This document shows positions 1 to 8,426 of a stretch of DNA of 64,000 bases, in pieces. Position 1 is the stretch's first letter; every line of letters begins with the position of its first letter. The position numbers were made by a program, and so were the translations under genes. The stretch is from Leptospira barantonii. GTDB taxonomy: Bacteria; Spirochaetota; Leptospiria; Leptospirales; Leptospiraceae. The notes under the pieces are model-generated. The model was given only the letters and a program-made list of their open reading frames with translations, was not told the origin of the DNA and searched no databases. The DNA lies in NCBI RefSeq assembly GCF_002811925.1, contig NZ_NPDS01000010.1, forward strand, positions 1 to 64,000, in the 5' to 3' direction.

Positions 1-8
1 CAAAACGA

Positions 9-38
9 AAGGTCAAGAGTCAAATCTTGGCCTTTTTT
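9..38 (+). terminator. Rho-independent terminator of an upstream gene
   Basis: A 10-bp stem (arms at 9-18 and 25-34, one G-T wobble) with a six-base loop runs straight into six T residues at 33-38. It should end a plus-strand transcript that enters from before the window. Confidence 0.7.
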
Positions 39-212
39 ATTTGGGAAAGAATGGAATCGCAAAACTCTATCTTTTCCCAGAGACCTTCTCCCTACCCTCG
101 CTTCTTTTCAGTCACACTCCTTCAAAAACATATAAGCTGTTATAACACCCGTCGACGAACTTCGACCAAACATGTAAGATACGATTCAAAGCAAAACTTG
201 AATCGAGGTAAC

Positions 213-1031
213 ATGAAATCGGAAACGAATCAGGTCATTATCATCACGGGAGCCAGCGACGGAATCGGAAGGGAGTTGTGCCTTCTATATGCGAATCGGG
301 GCGCAAACTTAGTCATCGCTTCTCGCAATCTAGAATCACTTGAGAATTTAGCGACGGAGTGCGAACGAATGGGCGCACAAGCGCTTGCGGTTCAAACGGA
401 CGTGTCTTCCTCCGAAGATTGTAAAAAATTAATGCGACACGCTACGGAGCGGTTCGGAAGGATCGACATTCTCATCAATAGCGCGGGAATTTCCATGAGC
501 GCTTTGTTCGATTCTTTGCAGGATTTATCCGTATTCCAAAAACTCATGAACGTAAATTATCTCGGAGTGGTTCATACTTCTTATTACGCCCTACCTTACT
601 TGAAGAAAAGTCGAGGTATGATCGTAAACATATCGTCCTTACAAGGAAAGACGGGTTTCCCGAGATCCACCGGATATTCCGCATCGAAGTTTGCGGTTCA
701 AGGTTTCAGCGATTCGCTACGAATCGAATTGATGGGATCTGGAGTCGACGTTCTCGTCGTTTCACCGGGACCGATTGCGACCAAAATGAACTATAGAAAA
801 TTCGACGCAAACGGAAACGTAACGCAAGAGGAGAATTCCGAATCCGTGGAAAGAAAACTCATGTCTCCGGAAGAGTGCGCCCGTCTCATAGCCAAGTCGA
901 TTTCCAAAAGAAAAAGAGAACTGGTGATGACCTTCGGCGGCAAGCTCATACCTTGGATAAAACTTTTTGCTCCTGTCTTCGTGGATCGAACGATTGCGAA
1001 CGCGGTGAATCGATTCTATTCTCGGATTTAA
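213..1031 (+). CDS. Short-chain dehydrogenase/reductase
   Basis: A 272-residue classical SDR, probably a cytoplasmic or membrane-associated NAD(P)-dependent oxidoreductase of unknown substrate. Visible motifs are TGASDGIG at residues 12-19 (cofactor-binding loop), NSAG at 89-92, Ser141/142 and the catalytic YSASK at 155-159. The C-terminal part carries a basic stretch and a hydrophobic segment, as in DHRS7B-like SDRs that sit on membranes. I chose the ATG at 213, preceded by GAGGT, rather than an in-frame ATG far upstream, because the fold begins directly after it. The next gene is 87 bases downstream on the same strand. Confidence 0.88.
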   Translation: MKSETNQVIIITGASDGIGRELCLLYANRGANLVIASRNLESLENLATECERMGAQALAVQTDVSSSEDCKKLMRHATERFGRIDILINSAGISMSALFDSLQDLSVFQKLMNVNYLGVVHTSYYALPYLKKSRGMIVNISSLQGKTGFPRSTGYSASKFAVQGFSDSLRIELMGSGVDVLVVSPGPIATKMNYRKFDANGNVTQEENSESVERKLMSPEECARLIAKSISKRKRELVMTFGGKLIPWIKLFAPVFVDRTIANAVNRFYSRI

Positions 1032-1118
1032 TTTATTTCCGGGCGTAACCGCGAAAAAAATCTTTTCTTTTTAACCGGGGTCATACAATACTTTTCGATT
1101 CTTGTGATCGGAGTATTC

Positions 1119-1484
1119 ATGAAAAAAATTCTTCTCTATTCTATGTCCGTATTTTATCTTTTTGCGGGCATCAACCACTTCGTAAATCCCGCTTTCTATC
1201 TGAGAATGATGCCTCCTTATCTGCCCGCGCATTCGATGTTGAATTGGATCAGCGGAGGCGCCGAAATACTCTTTGCCTTGGGGCTTTGGTTTCGTCCAAC
1301 GCGCACATGGGCTTGTTATGGAATTATTCTTTTGTTGATCGCGGTGTTGCCCGCAAATGTACAGATGCTTCAAGCCGCGTTAGCGGGACAGGATTTCGGT
1401 TTTCCGATCTGGGGTTTATACGTTCGATTGCCCTTTCAGCTCGTTTTCATTGCATGGGCTTGGTTCGTAAAAGACGTTGAATAG
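1119..1484 (+). CDS. DoxX-like small membrane protein
   Basis: A 121-residue protein with about four hydrophobic segments. The opening pattern FAGINHFVNPAFY and the central GGAEILFALGL resemble the DoxX/DoxD-like family, whose members are mostly uncharacterised and sometimes act with oxidoreductases or in thiosulfate metabolism. The start is the ATG at 1119 with CGGAG about seven bases upstream; a GTG 15 bases earlier is a weaker choice. It ends ten bases before the convergent next gene. It is one of three DoxX-like genes in the window. Confidence 0.75.
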   Translation: MKKILLYSMSVFYLFAGINHFVNPAFYLRMMPPYLPAHSMLNWISGGAEILFALGLWFRPTRTWACYGIILLLIAVLPANVQMLQAALAGQDFGFPIWGLYVRLPFQLVFIAWAWFVKDVE

Positions 1485-1493
1485 TTGAAACGA

Positions 1494-2369
1494 TCATCTC
1501 GCAAAGATCCAGTCCGGCGGAATCCCCAAACGAAACGCGTCTCCTAAAACGAAAATTCCGTTTCGAATTCTCCAGGCTTCGATCTTTTTCATCGTTTCCG
1601 AATTCGCCTTTTTATTGAAGGCCGCAAAAACTTGGTCGAGATACCAATCTCCGTTGAAATGAAACAACGATAAGGTACAACGTTCGGGGGAGAATATTCG
1701 ATAAATATAATATTTTCCTTCGACGATGTCCGCATCGTAACTGAAGATACAGTTGTGTTGGGTTTTCGATTCGAGGAACAATTCCTTGCGAGAATGGATC
1801 GGTTCCAGCCAATCTTCCGTGTCGATCTGTGGAAGTGGATAATTCTCATCCGGTCCCGCAAAAACCTCGGTTTGTAGTTTGGAAATCATTTCCTTTTCCA
1901 GACGATACAGATGATCCAAAGAACGAACCTTCCAATAAGGGGAGAATTTTTTGACCTCGTAATAGATTTGAAAAATCTCTTCACAGTTTTCGATTTTCAA
2001 ATCGGAATTATGAAAGCGTGTCATAAGATCCGTTAAGAAGGGAATATCCCATTTGCCTCGCCAGCTTTTCCTTTGGGCGATCAAGAAGAATTCCAAAAGG
2101 AATTCGTTGATGATCGATAGATGATGGAACGGTTTTCGATAAGCCGGAACGGAATATAAACTCTGAAACGTTTTGAGATAACCTTTGTGAATCGCGGAAC
2201 GGCTGATCTTATCAAGCGCCTTTAGGGAATCCGGATGAAAGCCGAAAAACTCCGCGACCTTCCTTCTTTTTTGAAAAGGAAATCGCAAGCGAACCTCTTC
2301 GAAATTTTCGGGAACGAACTCGAGGAAGAATTCCGGATGATCGATACAGAATTGCAGGGCGAAAATCAT
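1494..2369 (-). CDS. PcfJ-like domain protein
   Basis: A 291-residue soluble protein of unknown function. Roughly residues 195-275 carry the pattern of the PcfJ family: an HNC motif, a GKYYIYRI strand, a TLSLF strand, LDQVFAAFNKKAN and a following helix with a conserved Trp. PcfJ was first named from an enterococcal conjugative plasmid and its role is not known. The N-terminal two thirds are helical and unrecognised. The gene lies between a convergent DoxX-like gene and a lipoprotein gene upstream on the same strand. An 8-bp inverted repeat with a long loop (2370-2377 and 2419-2426) abuts the start codon. Confidence 0.6.
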   Translation of the reverse strand: MIFALQFCIDHPEFFLEFVPENFEEVRLRFPFQKRRKVAEFFGFHPDSLKALDKISRSAIHKGYLKTFQSLYSVPAYRKPFHHLSIINEFLLEFFLIAQRKSWRGKWDIPFLTDLMTRFHNSDLKIENCEEIFQIYYEVKKFSPYWKVRSLDHLYRLEKEMISKLQTEVFAGPDENYPLPQIDTEDWLEPIHSRKELFLESKTQHNCIFSYDADIVEGKYYIYRIFSPERCTLSLFHFNGDWYLDQVFAAFNKKANSETMKKIEAWRIRNGIFVLGDAFRLGIPPDWIFAR

Positions 2370-2444
2370 ACGTTACGTATTCTACCTTACATATTAGACA
2401 ACCGATTCACGTTTCTATCGTAACGTTTATAAAAATGAAACGAT

Positions 2445-3587
2445 TTATAACAATTCTCCCCGATTTCTTAAGGAGGATATGAGTTTGGACAATAAGTCCT
2501 CTTTCATATAACTGCCGTATTCTTTCCAATTCAAATATAAACTTTTTTCAACGCGCTCCGACCAAAGGATTCGACCGGTTTGAACTTCGAGACATCGTAA
2601 GGAAAACGCGATCTTACCGTCTTTAGAAGAGGAACTCTGCGGGCCTTGAACGTAATCAAAATCGTCCATGAGAATCAATCGATCCGCGTTTAATAATTTT
2701 CCCAATTGAAGTCTGGAACTTTCCGTCAGACCGGACAATGAAAGTTGAATCTCCGCGATCACCGGATTCAAACGGTTGCGTTCCACGAGAGATAAGCCGT
2801 GTCTTAAAAAAATACTTTCTATCGATGTATAAAGTTCGGAAAAAATTTCATAACCGGGATCGCCCGTTTTTCCCATCGAAACAAAAGCAAAATGATGAGG
2901 TTCTCCTTGAATAAAACGGGAAGTAAGTTCCGGGGCCTGACCCAAATCGTTTTTCAAATCCTTTTCGAATTGTTGAAACGCGACTCTCATAATCGAAAAC
3001 GTTTTTTTATTTTGCGAATGATCGAATCGATCGGTCAATGCGGGAAGAATCGGTCCGAAGAATAAGGGAGCGATTCCGAAAAAAGATCTATGATCGACCG
3101 CATATTTGTAAGTACGAATGACTTGATTTTTTTTCTCATCGTATAACTCGAATTCGACGCGCCCGTTCGTGGATTCGATCATCGGAAAAAGTCCGACGGT
3201 TCCGATAAACGGAAGAATGGACAACACCGGCGGTTTTACGTCTTCAACGGAGGATTTGATTCTTAATAAAATTTCGGCGTTCGGATTTAAGATAAACAAT
3301 GGGCTTTTGCGGAACTGCGAAAGAATTTCCGTGGAATAATAACTTTCCACGTCGTCGTTCGAAACGGAAACGTTCAGACCCTTTCTTCTTAAGTCTTGAA
3401 TCGCGGTGTCCTTTTCGTTCGGATCGAAGTGTATTCGAATGGGAACGCTACCTATAAACGGATTCTTACTTTTATGAAAGAATCTATGGGTTCCAAGCGC
3501 GTCTCCGTTTACGTTCGCTTGATGAAGATAACATTGAAGGGAAAAAAAGGAGATCAACAAGATTGTGGCAATTCGCTTAATAATCAT
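2445..3587 (-). CDS. Lipoprotein with CsgG-like C-terminal domain
   Basis: A 380-residue putative lipoprotein. The signal peptide is short and basic with a hydrophobic core and ends at Cys19 (FFSLQC), a relaxed lipobox of the spirochaete type. The C-terminal half (about 235-375) follows the CsgG/FlgO-like order: a helix with a YTSIESIF stretch, LVERNRLNPVIAEI, a TESSRLQLGKLLNADRLIL segment and a strand pair ending in a TGRILWSERV motif. CsgG-type domains are found in outer-membrane secretion lipoproteins and in TolB-like periplasmic proteins. The middle region is unrecognised. I start at the second Met, because the upstream extension would place Arg-rich sequence before the signal peptide. 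Confidence 0.65.
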   Translation of the reverse strand: MIIKRIATILLISFFSLQCYLHQANVNGDALGTHRFFHKSKNPFIGSVPIRIHFDPNEKDTAIQDLRRKGLNVSVSNDDVESYYSTEILSQFRKSPLFILNPNAEILLRIKSSVEDVKPPVLSILPFIGTVGLFPMIESTNGRVEFELYDEKKNQVIRTYKYAVDHRSFFGIAPLFFGPILPALTDRFDHSQNKKTFSIMRVAFQQFEKDLKNDLGQAPELTSRFIQGEPHHFAFVSMGKTGDPGYEIFSELYTSIESIFLRHGLSLVERNRLNPVIAEIQLSLSGLTESSRLQLGKLLNADRLILMDDFDYVQGPQSSSSKDGKIAFSLRCLEVQTGRILWSERVEKSLYLNWKEYGSYMKEDLLSKLISSLRNRGELL

Positions 3588-3840
3588 AGGTTTACGTCTT
3601 TGTCTTAGTATCAAAAAATTTCCAGAATTCTACCTTCTTTTGCAACGGAGTCAATTCAAAAACTCAAGCGTGCCGGTTCCAAATCTTTCCGTGTACGTAT
3701 CCGGTTTAGATATAAAACGAAAGGTTGGACGCAAAGTTACGGGTCTTGAAGAAACGATCAAATTATAAAATCCTAAACTATCGTTTCAAAAAAGATTTGC
3801 CCGTGTCCATAAAATCAAGTGAATTGCCTTCGTGAATCTT
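3588..3840. other. Divergent intergenic region
   Basis: About 250 bases separate the divergent lipoprotein and secreted-protein genes, so promoters for both should lie here. I see no RNA gene, strong hairpin or convincing small gene. The short open frames crossing it lack a ribosome binding site and protein-like composition. Confidence 0.5.
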
Positions 3841-4779
3841 ATGAACAAGTTTATCCTAACGTTGGTCCTTCTTCTTTCATTCGTATCGTTTCGATCGGAT
3901 GCGTCTCCCGTTCTCGGTAAATGCGAAGTGTTTCCCGCAAATAATATTTGGAACACTCCGATCGATCAATTACCCGTACATCCTCTTTCCGACGTATATG
4001 TGCAAAACATCGGAGTCAAAAAGAAACTGAAAGCGGACTTCGGTTCCGGTCTTTGGGAAGGAAGCCCGATCGGAATTCCGTTCACTTTAAAAACGGGATC
4101 GCCGTTGCGCATAACGTTCGAATACGCCGATGAAAGCGAACCGGGACCGTATCCGATTCCCGCAAACGCTCCCATCGAAGGCGGGGAACAAGGCGACGGA
4201 GATCGTCACGTTCTCGTTTTGGACGAAAAAACATGCAAACTTTATGAACTATATCACGCGCGTAAAAAAGGAAACACATGGACCGCAGTTTCCGGAGCGA
4301 TCTTCGATCTCAAATCCAATACGTTGCGTCCCGACGGTTGGACTTCCGCGGACGCGGCGGGTTTACCGATTTTACCCGGACTTGTTCGTTATGAGGAAGT
4401 GAAGGCGGGTGAGATCAATCACGCGATTCGTTTTACCGCGAAGCGCACGCAGAAAAAATATTTTTGGCCCGCGCGTCATTTTGCTTCTAAGATTACGGAT
4501 GAAAAAGTTCCTCCGATGGGAGCGCGGTTTCGTTTGAAGGCGAGTTTCAACATAGACGGCTTTAGCAAAGAGAATCAGGTGATTCTGCGCGCGTTGAAAA
4601 AATACGGAATGATTCTCGCGGACAACGGATCCGATTGGTTTATGTCCGGAGAACCGAACGAGAATTGGAACAACGATCTTCTCCACAAACTCGGAAAGAT
4701 CACGGGCGATCAATTCGAAGCGGTAGATTCAGAAAGTTTAATGCTTTCTTCCGATTCCGGAGAAGCAAAACAAAATTGA
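3841..4779 (+). CDS. Conserved secreted protein, function unknown
   Basis: A 312-residue protein with a clear signal peptide (about residues 1-22, Ala-X-Ala-like end before SPVLGKCEV). The mature part opens with a CEVFPANNIWNTPID motif and includes HVLVLDEKTCKLYELY and a late DNGSDWFMSGEPNE segment, giving two or three Cys residues in the mature protein. I recall similar secreted proteins of environmental bacteria but know no established function. The ATG at 3841 fits the signal peptide; a GTG three codons earlier is possible. The gene is alone on its strand. Confidence 0.7.
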   Translation: MNKFILTLVLLLSFVSFRSDASPVLGKCEVFPANNIWNTPIDQLPVHPLSDVYVQNIGVKKKLKADFGSGLWEGSPIGIPFTLKTGSPLRITFEYADESEPGPYPIPANAPIEGGEQGDGDRHVLVLDEKTCKLYELYHARKKGNTWTAVSGAIFDLKSNTLRPDGWTSADAAGLPILPGLVRYEEVKAGEINHAIRFTAKRTQKKYFWPARHFASKITDEKVPPMGARFRLKASFNIDGFSKENQVILRALKKYGMILADNGSDWFMSGEPNENWNNDLLHKLGKITGDQFEAVDSESLMLSSDSGEAKQN

Positions 4780-4790
4780 TACGATGAAAG

Positions 4791-4912
4791 CGGGGCGCCT
4801 CCTTCCGATTCGCATCGGAAGGACCGCGCTCTTTCGCGACTCGCTCCGCTCGGTCACTGCGTGACCGCCTTCGGCGTCGCTTCGATCGCTGGCGCAGGGG
4901 TCGCCCGTTAAA
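4791..4912. repeat. GC-rich palindromic intergenic element
   Basis: Between two convergent genes lies a patch distinctly richer in GC than its surroundings. It holds a perfect 10-bp hairpin with a TCGC loop (4800-4823), a 7-bp hairpin with a TGC loop (4851-4867) and a small hairpin (4866-4876). There is no T run, so it is not an ordinary terminator. The style resembles dispersed palindromic repeats, but only one copy is in this window. Confidence 0.5.
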
Positions 4913-4937
4913 CGGATGTTATACGGAAAGACGAAAC

Positions 4938-5798
4938 TTATTTTCCTTCGTACGCTTCTTTGAGCTTTTTGATATCGATCTTATTCATTTGCATCATAGC
5001 TTCCATAACCCGATTCGCTTTTTGACGATCCTTGTCCTGCAAATATTCTCCCAAGATCGGCGGAATGATCTGCCAGCTGACTCCGAAACGATCCTTCACC
5101 CAACCGCACTGTTGTTTTGCTCCGCCTTTGGAAAGTTTTTCCCAATAGTCGTCTATTTCGGCTTGTGTCTCGCATTGAACGAAGAATGAAAACGCTTCAC
5201 TGAACGTAAACGCATGCGCCAACCCGCTGTCCATGGCCATAAAATCCTGACCTGCTAATACGAAATCGACTCGTTTTATGTTTCCTTCGGTTTCTCCGTC
5301 CTCTTTCGCATATAGTTCTATGTTTCCTATCTTTGAGTTCGGAAACTGGGAAGCGTAAAAACGAATCGCTTCCTCCGCCTTTCCGTGTTGTTTTCCGACG
5401 AACAATAAAAACGGTCTGACGTTATGAGATTCTTTTGAAAGATGAATCTGCCAAGAAACCCCACACTTGTCTTGAACCCATCCGAATTTTTCGCCGAACG
5501 GATAGGGGCCGAGTTCCATCAGAATTTTTCCGCCTTCGCTCAGTTGTTTCCAAGCCTGATCTACTTCGGTTTCCGTTTTACAATCCACAAAGAATGAAAT
5601 CGCCGGGGTGAATTGAAAGTGAGGTCCTCCGTTGAATGATAAGATCGTTTTTCCGAAAACGGAAAACGTCGCGGACATCGCCGTGTTGCCTGCCTTACTC
5701 AAACCGGAAACTTTCGAATCGGAGAATGCCAAAGGGTATATTTCCGCGGCGTCTCCGAGGTTGTTGTTAAACATTAAAAAGGGGGATATTTTCTGCAT
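4938..5798 (-). CDS. Tandem VOC (PhnB-like) protein
   Basis: A 286-residue cytoplasmic protein made of two vicinal-oxygen-chelate domains of the PhnB/3-demethylubiquinone-methyltransferase-like type (about 1-125 and 127-255). Each half starts with a PFLMF or PFLLF strand, has an AEEAIRFY-like helix, and ends with a GWVQDKCGVSWQI or GWVKDRFGVSWQI strand. Members bind metals or small molecules and many have no assigned reaction. It is the last gene of the ArsR-led operon starting at 7123. VOC proteins of this kind often accompany SRPBCC and ArsR genes, which fits the neighbourhood. Confidence 0.85.
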   Translation of the reverse strand: MQKISPFLMFNNNLGDAAEIYPLAFSDSKVSGLSKAGNTAMSATFSVFGKTILSFNGGPHFQFTPAISFFVDCKTETEVDQAWKQLSEGGKILMELGPYPFGEKFGWVQDKCGVSWQIHLSKESHNVRPFLLFVGKQHGKAEEAIRFYASQFPNSKIGNIELYAKEDGETEGNIKRVDFVLAGQDFMAMDSGLAHAFTFSEAFSFFVQCETQAEIDDYWEKLSKGGAKQQCGWVKDRFGVSWQIIPPILGEYLQDKDRQKANRVMEAMMQMNKIDIKKLKEAYEGK

Positions 5799-5855
5799 GG
5801 GATTCCTCTATTTAGTAAATTCGAATATTCTAAATCGATTGTTCTCGTTGCGGTT

Positions 5856-6242
5856 TTAAACGGGAACTTTTTCGAAAATTTTGGCTCCAGCCCAACTGCA
5901 AGGCAACGCGATCGCAATGATCGCGAGGGAATACCAGGCAGGACCGGCTTCCCACATCACAACCGCTCCAATCACGCTGATGATGACACCCACGACTCCG
6001 AGCGCTAAAGCGTGTTGCATCGGTTGATCCGGAGCGAGACGGGCGGTAATATAACCGCTCAAAATTCCGAAGACGATTCTATAACCGGTCGCTAAAACAA
6101 AAAGCGGATCGGACATGATCACTCCGAACGGAGGATAAATTCCCGTTTGATGAAGAATCATATCCACGGCTGTGGAAAGAATTCCGATCGTTAAAAATCC
6201 GGCGAGAACCGCTCCGATACTTTTGAAAATTTTTCGATTCAT
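5856..6242 (-). CDS. Small integral membrane protein
   Basis: A 128-residue protein with about four hydrophobic segments (near residues 8-28, 45-65, 78-98 and 103-122). I do not recognise a family with certainty. A GAXXXGF-like start and a GYITARLAP motif after the second segment are typical of small conserved bacterial membrane proteins. It lies 11 bases after the SRPBCC gene, with AAAGGAA as ribosome binding site, so it is co-transcribed with ArsR and SRPBCC. Confidence 0.7.
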   Translation of the reverse strand: MNRKIFKSIGAVLAGFLTIGILSTAVDMILHQTGIYPPFGVIMSDPLFVLATGYRIVFGILSGYITARLAPDQPMQHALALGVVGVIISVIGAVVMWEAGPAWYSLAIIAIALPCSWAGAKIFEKVPV

Positions 6243-6253
6243 ATTCTTTCCTT

Positions 6254-6742
6254 TTAAACGAGAGTGGATAAAAATTCTTCAAGTCGATTGTAATTGTAGG
6301 TGAGTCCGCTCTCCATCGGAGAAAGAATCACTCCCTCTCTCGCTTCCTTGGATTCATACAATACGGTGATCGAAAGTAAGGTAGTCTTCGCATTAATTTC
6401 GGTGAGAACCGTCGTATCCAAAGCTTCTCCCGCGTACCAGGATTCGTCGAAAACTTCCGTGGCGATCATACGTTCAGGAATTATGATTTCCTTATATACT
6501 CCGCCCATACCCATATCTCTTCCGCCTTCATTGCGCCAAACATAACGATACGCACCTCCGACTTTTAAGTCGATCTCGCATACGACCAGAGTCCAACCCG
6601 GAGGACCTTCGAACCATTGTTTGAGCAATTCCGGTTTTGTTAATGCGTCGAAAACCAAGGGACGAGGTGCGTTGAATGTGCGGGTGATTAAAATTTCCCG
6701 TTCGCCTTGTGCGACTACTTGCAGATTTTTTGTATTTTCCAT
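6254..6742 (-). CDS. SRPBCC (AHSA1-like) protein
   Basis: A 162-residue START/Bet v1-fold protein of the AHSA1 (activator of Hsp90 ATPase homologue 1) group. Markers are the ITRTFNAPRPLVFDALT opening, LKQWFEGP, a VGGAYRYVWR strand and a C-terminal helix. The fold has a hydrophobic ligand cavity; ligands of these ArsR-linked members are unknown. It starts nine bases after arsR with TTAGGAG upstream. The common two-gene pairing of ArsR with an AHSA1 protein is well known across bacteria, but its job is not settled. Confidence 0.88.
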   Translation of the reverse strand: MENTKNLQVVAQGEREILITRTFNAPRPLVFDALTKPELLKQWFEGPPGWTLVVCEIDLKVGGAYRYVWRNEGGRDMGMGGVYKEIIIPERMIATEVFDESWYAGEALDTTVLTEINAKTTLLSITVLYESKEAREGVILSPMESGLTYNYNRLEEFLSTLV

Positions 6743-6751
6743 GATGAACTC

Positions 6752-7123
6752 CTAACTTTTTGTTCCGCTTTCTTTTTCTTTGATCTTCGTTTGTAATTCG
6801 TCGAGAAGCGCGTCCAATTTTTCGAATCGCCCTTCCCATAACTTACGATACTGCTCCAGCCAATCGAACGCTTCTGCTAAAGGTTTTGCTTCGATTTGTC
6901 TCGGTCTTTTTTGAGCTTCCTTTCCGCGAGAAATCAAACCCGCGTTTTCCAAAACCTTCAGATGTTTTGAAATAGCAGGTTGGCTCATCGAAAACGGTTT
7001 TGCCAAATCCATTACGGAGGCTTCTCCGTTTGCCAATTGAGCGAGAATGGCCCGTCTTGTAGGGTCGGCAAGCGCCGCAAACGTGGCGTCGAGACGATCG
7101 GATTCTTTGAGTAATTGACCCAT
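6752..7123 (-). CDS. ArsR-family transcriptional repressor (first copy)
   Basis: A 123-residue winged-helix regulator. The pattern FAALADPTRRAILAQL, the recognition helix around MSQPAISKHLKVLENAGLI and a C-terminal helical extension place it in the ArsR subgroup that travels with SRPBCC proteins. There is no CXC or other obvious metal-binding cysteine motif, so metal sensing is unlikely. It heads the operon 7123-4938. A perfect inverted repeat lies five bases before the start codon, and no Shine-Dalgarno sequence is visible, so autorepression at or over the start is likely. Confidence 0.9.
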   Translation of the reverse strand: MGQLLKESDRLDATFAALADPTRRAILAQLANGEASVMDLAKPFSMSQPAISKHLKVLENAGLISRGKEAQKRPRQIEAKPLAEAFDWLEQYRKLWEGRFEKLDALLDELQTKIKEKESGTKS

Positions 7124-7128
7124 CTTGA

Positions 7129-7148
7129 ATATAACTAGTAGGTTATAT
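7129..7148 (-). promoter_or_regulatory. Candidate ArsR operator
   Basis: Perfect 7-base arms ATATAAC and GTTATAT separated by six bases sit between the ArsR start codon and the divergent serine-hydrolase gene. Size and position fit an ArsR dimer site overlapping the arsR promoter. Confidence 0.6.
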
Positions 7149-7292
7149 AAAGAGAATATGCAAGTCTTTTTTGAGAAAAGGATCGTTTTTCGGGGAAGAA
7201 ACGGTTTTTTACGGCTTATAGATCCGTTTTACATTCGTTTGTAACGGAACCGTGAGACATTGTATCGTTCTTAAAAGCGGAAGTCGATTCAA

Positions 7293-8426
7293 ATGAAGCG
7301 AGTATACAAACGGTTCGTATTCGGTTTAATGTTTCTGCAAATTTTTTGCGGAAGAATGGATTTGCCATACTCTACGAAAACGCTCTCCGCAGAAAACGAT
7401 CGACTCGAACAACTCGAACAACTCGCGGGTTGGGCTACCGAGAATCTTTTTCAGACTTCGAATGGTAGGATTCGCACCAACACGATCCTAGTCCAATACA
7501 AGGGAAGAATTATCCTCGAAGTATATTCGTCCGAGTTTAACGAGAATTCTCTTCAGCCGACTTGGTCCATTAGCAAATTCTTATTAAACAGCGCCCTTGG
7601 GCTCGCGGTCGCGCAAGGAAAAGTTGATTTGGATCATCCGGTGAGGGATTATTTAATCCGAAGTGGAAATTCTCTCCCGAAAGAATTGAAAGTGCGCGAT
7701 CTTTTATTCTTCGTTTCGGGAATCGATTGGAGAGAAGGATACGAGTTGAATCCGTTTCGTTCCGATGTTCTGGAGATATTATACGGACATGGAAATTCGG
7801 ATATCGCGCGATATGTTTTCCAAAAAGAATTTTCTCATCCATCGGGTGAAAAAGTATCTTATTCGAGCGGCGATTCCAATCTACTTTCCGCGGTGATCGC
7901 CGAACGATCGGGTAAGAATTTTCCCGAAGAATTCTTTCGTTCGATCGGGATTCGATCGTTTGTCTGGGAAGTCGACGGGCAAGGAGTTCCGATCGCTTCT
8001 TCTTATGTATATTTATCCGCGCGCGATCTAGCAAAAGTGGGAGAATTTTACATTCAAGAAGGTTGGAAGCATTCCTCCCGAACACTTCCGAAAGATTGGA
8101 TCGCAACTACATTCAAAAAACACGATGTTGAAAAACCACTTCCTTGGTATTTATCCTGGCTTCCATTTCCCTCCATGGGCGGACACGTGTATTTGAATCA
8201 TACGAAGGGAAGCGATTCCGAAATTCTTTTTCAGGGGCTTTCCTCCGATTCCTTTTTTGCTTCGGGTCATTGGGGACAATATCTCATCGTGGATCCTCGA
8301 AAGGATCTTGTGGTCGTCCGTTTTGGTAACGATCGTTTGGGAAGATTTCCGATCCGCGAGTTTTTGGAACGTTTACTTCCGCTTTTGGAATCGAGAGGCG
8401 ATCAAAAAAACGATGAAACATTTTAG
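7293..8426 (+). CDS. Serine hydrolase lipoprotein (beta-lactamase/PBP fold)
   Basis: A 377-residue putative lipoprotein (Cys19 in LQIFC). The SISK motif at residues 92-95 is the SxxK of class C beta-lactamase-related serine hydrolases, and a YSSGDSN motif supplies the YxS element. A late HTKGSDSE stretch may be a weak KTG equivalent. Related proteins include esterases, D-aminopeptidases and 6-aminohexanoate hydrolases, so the substrate is open and antibiotic resistance should not be assumed. It is divergent from the first ArsR operon and overlaps the next gene by 14 bases. Confidence 0.83.
   Translation: MKRVYKRFVFGLMFLQIFCGRMDLPYSTKTLSAENDRLEQLEQLAGWATENLFQTSNGRIRTNTILVQYKGRIILEVYSSEFNENSLQPTWSISKFLLNSALGLAVAQGKVDLDHPVRDYLIRSGNSLPKELKVRDLLFFVSGIDWREGYELNPFRSDVLEILYGHGNSDIARYVFQKEFSHPSGEKVSYSSGDSNLLSAVIAERSGKNFPEEFFRSIGIRSFVWEVDGQGVPIASSYVYLSARDLAKVGEFYIQEGWKHSSRTLPKDWIATTFKKHDVEKPLPWYLSWLPFPSMGGHVYLNHTKGSDSEILFQGLSSDSFFASGHWGQYLIVDPRKDLVVVRFGNDRLGRFPIREFLERLLPLLESRGDQKNDETF

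Noticed and set aside
2370..2426. 8-bp inverted repeat with a long loop before the PcfJ-like gene
   Set aside because: A loop of about 40 bases makes a hairpin doubtful; it may be chance, so no operator is claimed.
3565..3768. A 67-residue open frame in the divergent gap
   Set aside because: It overlaps the lipoprotein start region, has no ribosome binding site and non-protein-like composition.
7293..8426. Antibiotic-resistance beta-lactamase
   Set aside because: SxxK serine-hydrolase lipoproteins of this type have many non-resistance roles; only the fold is supported.
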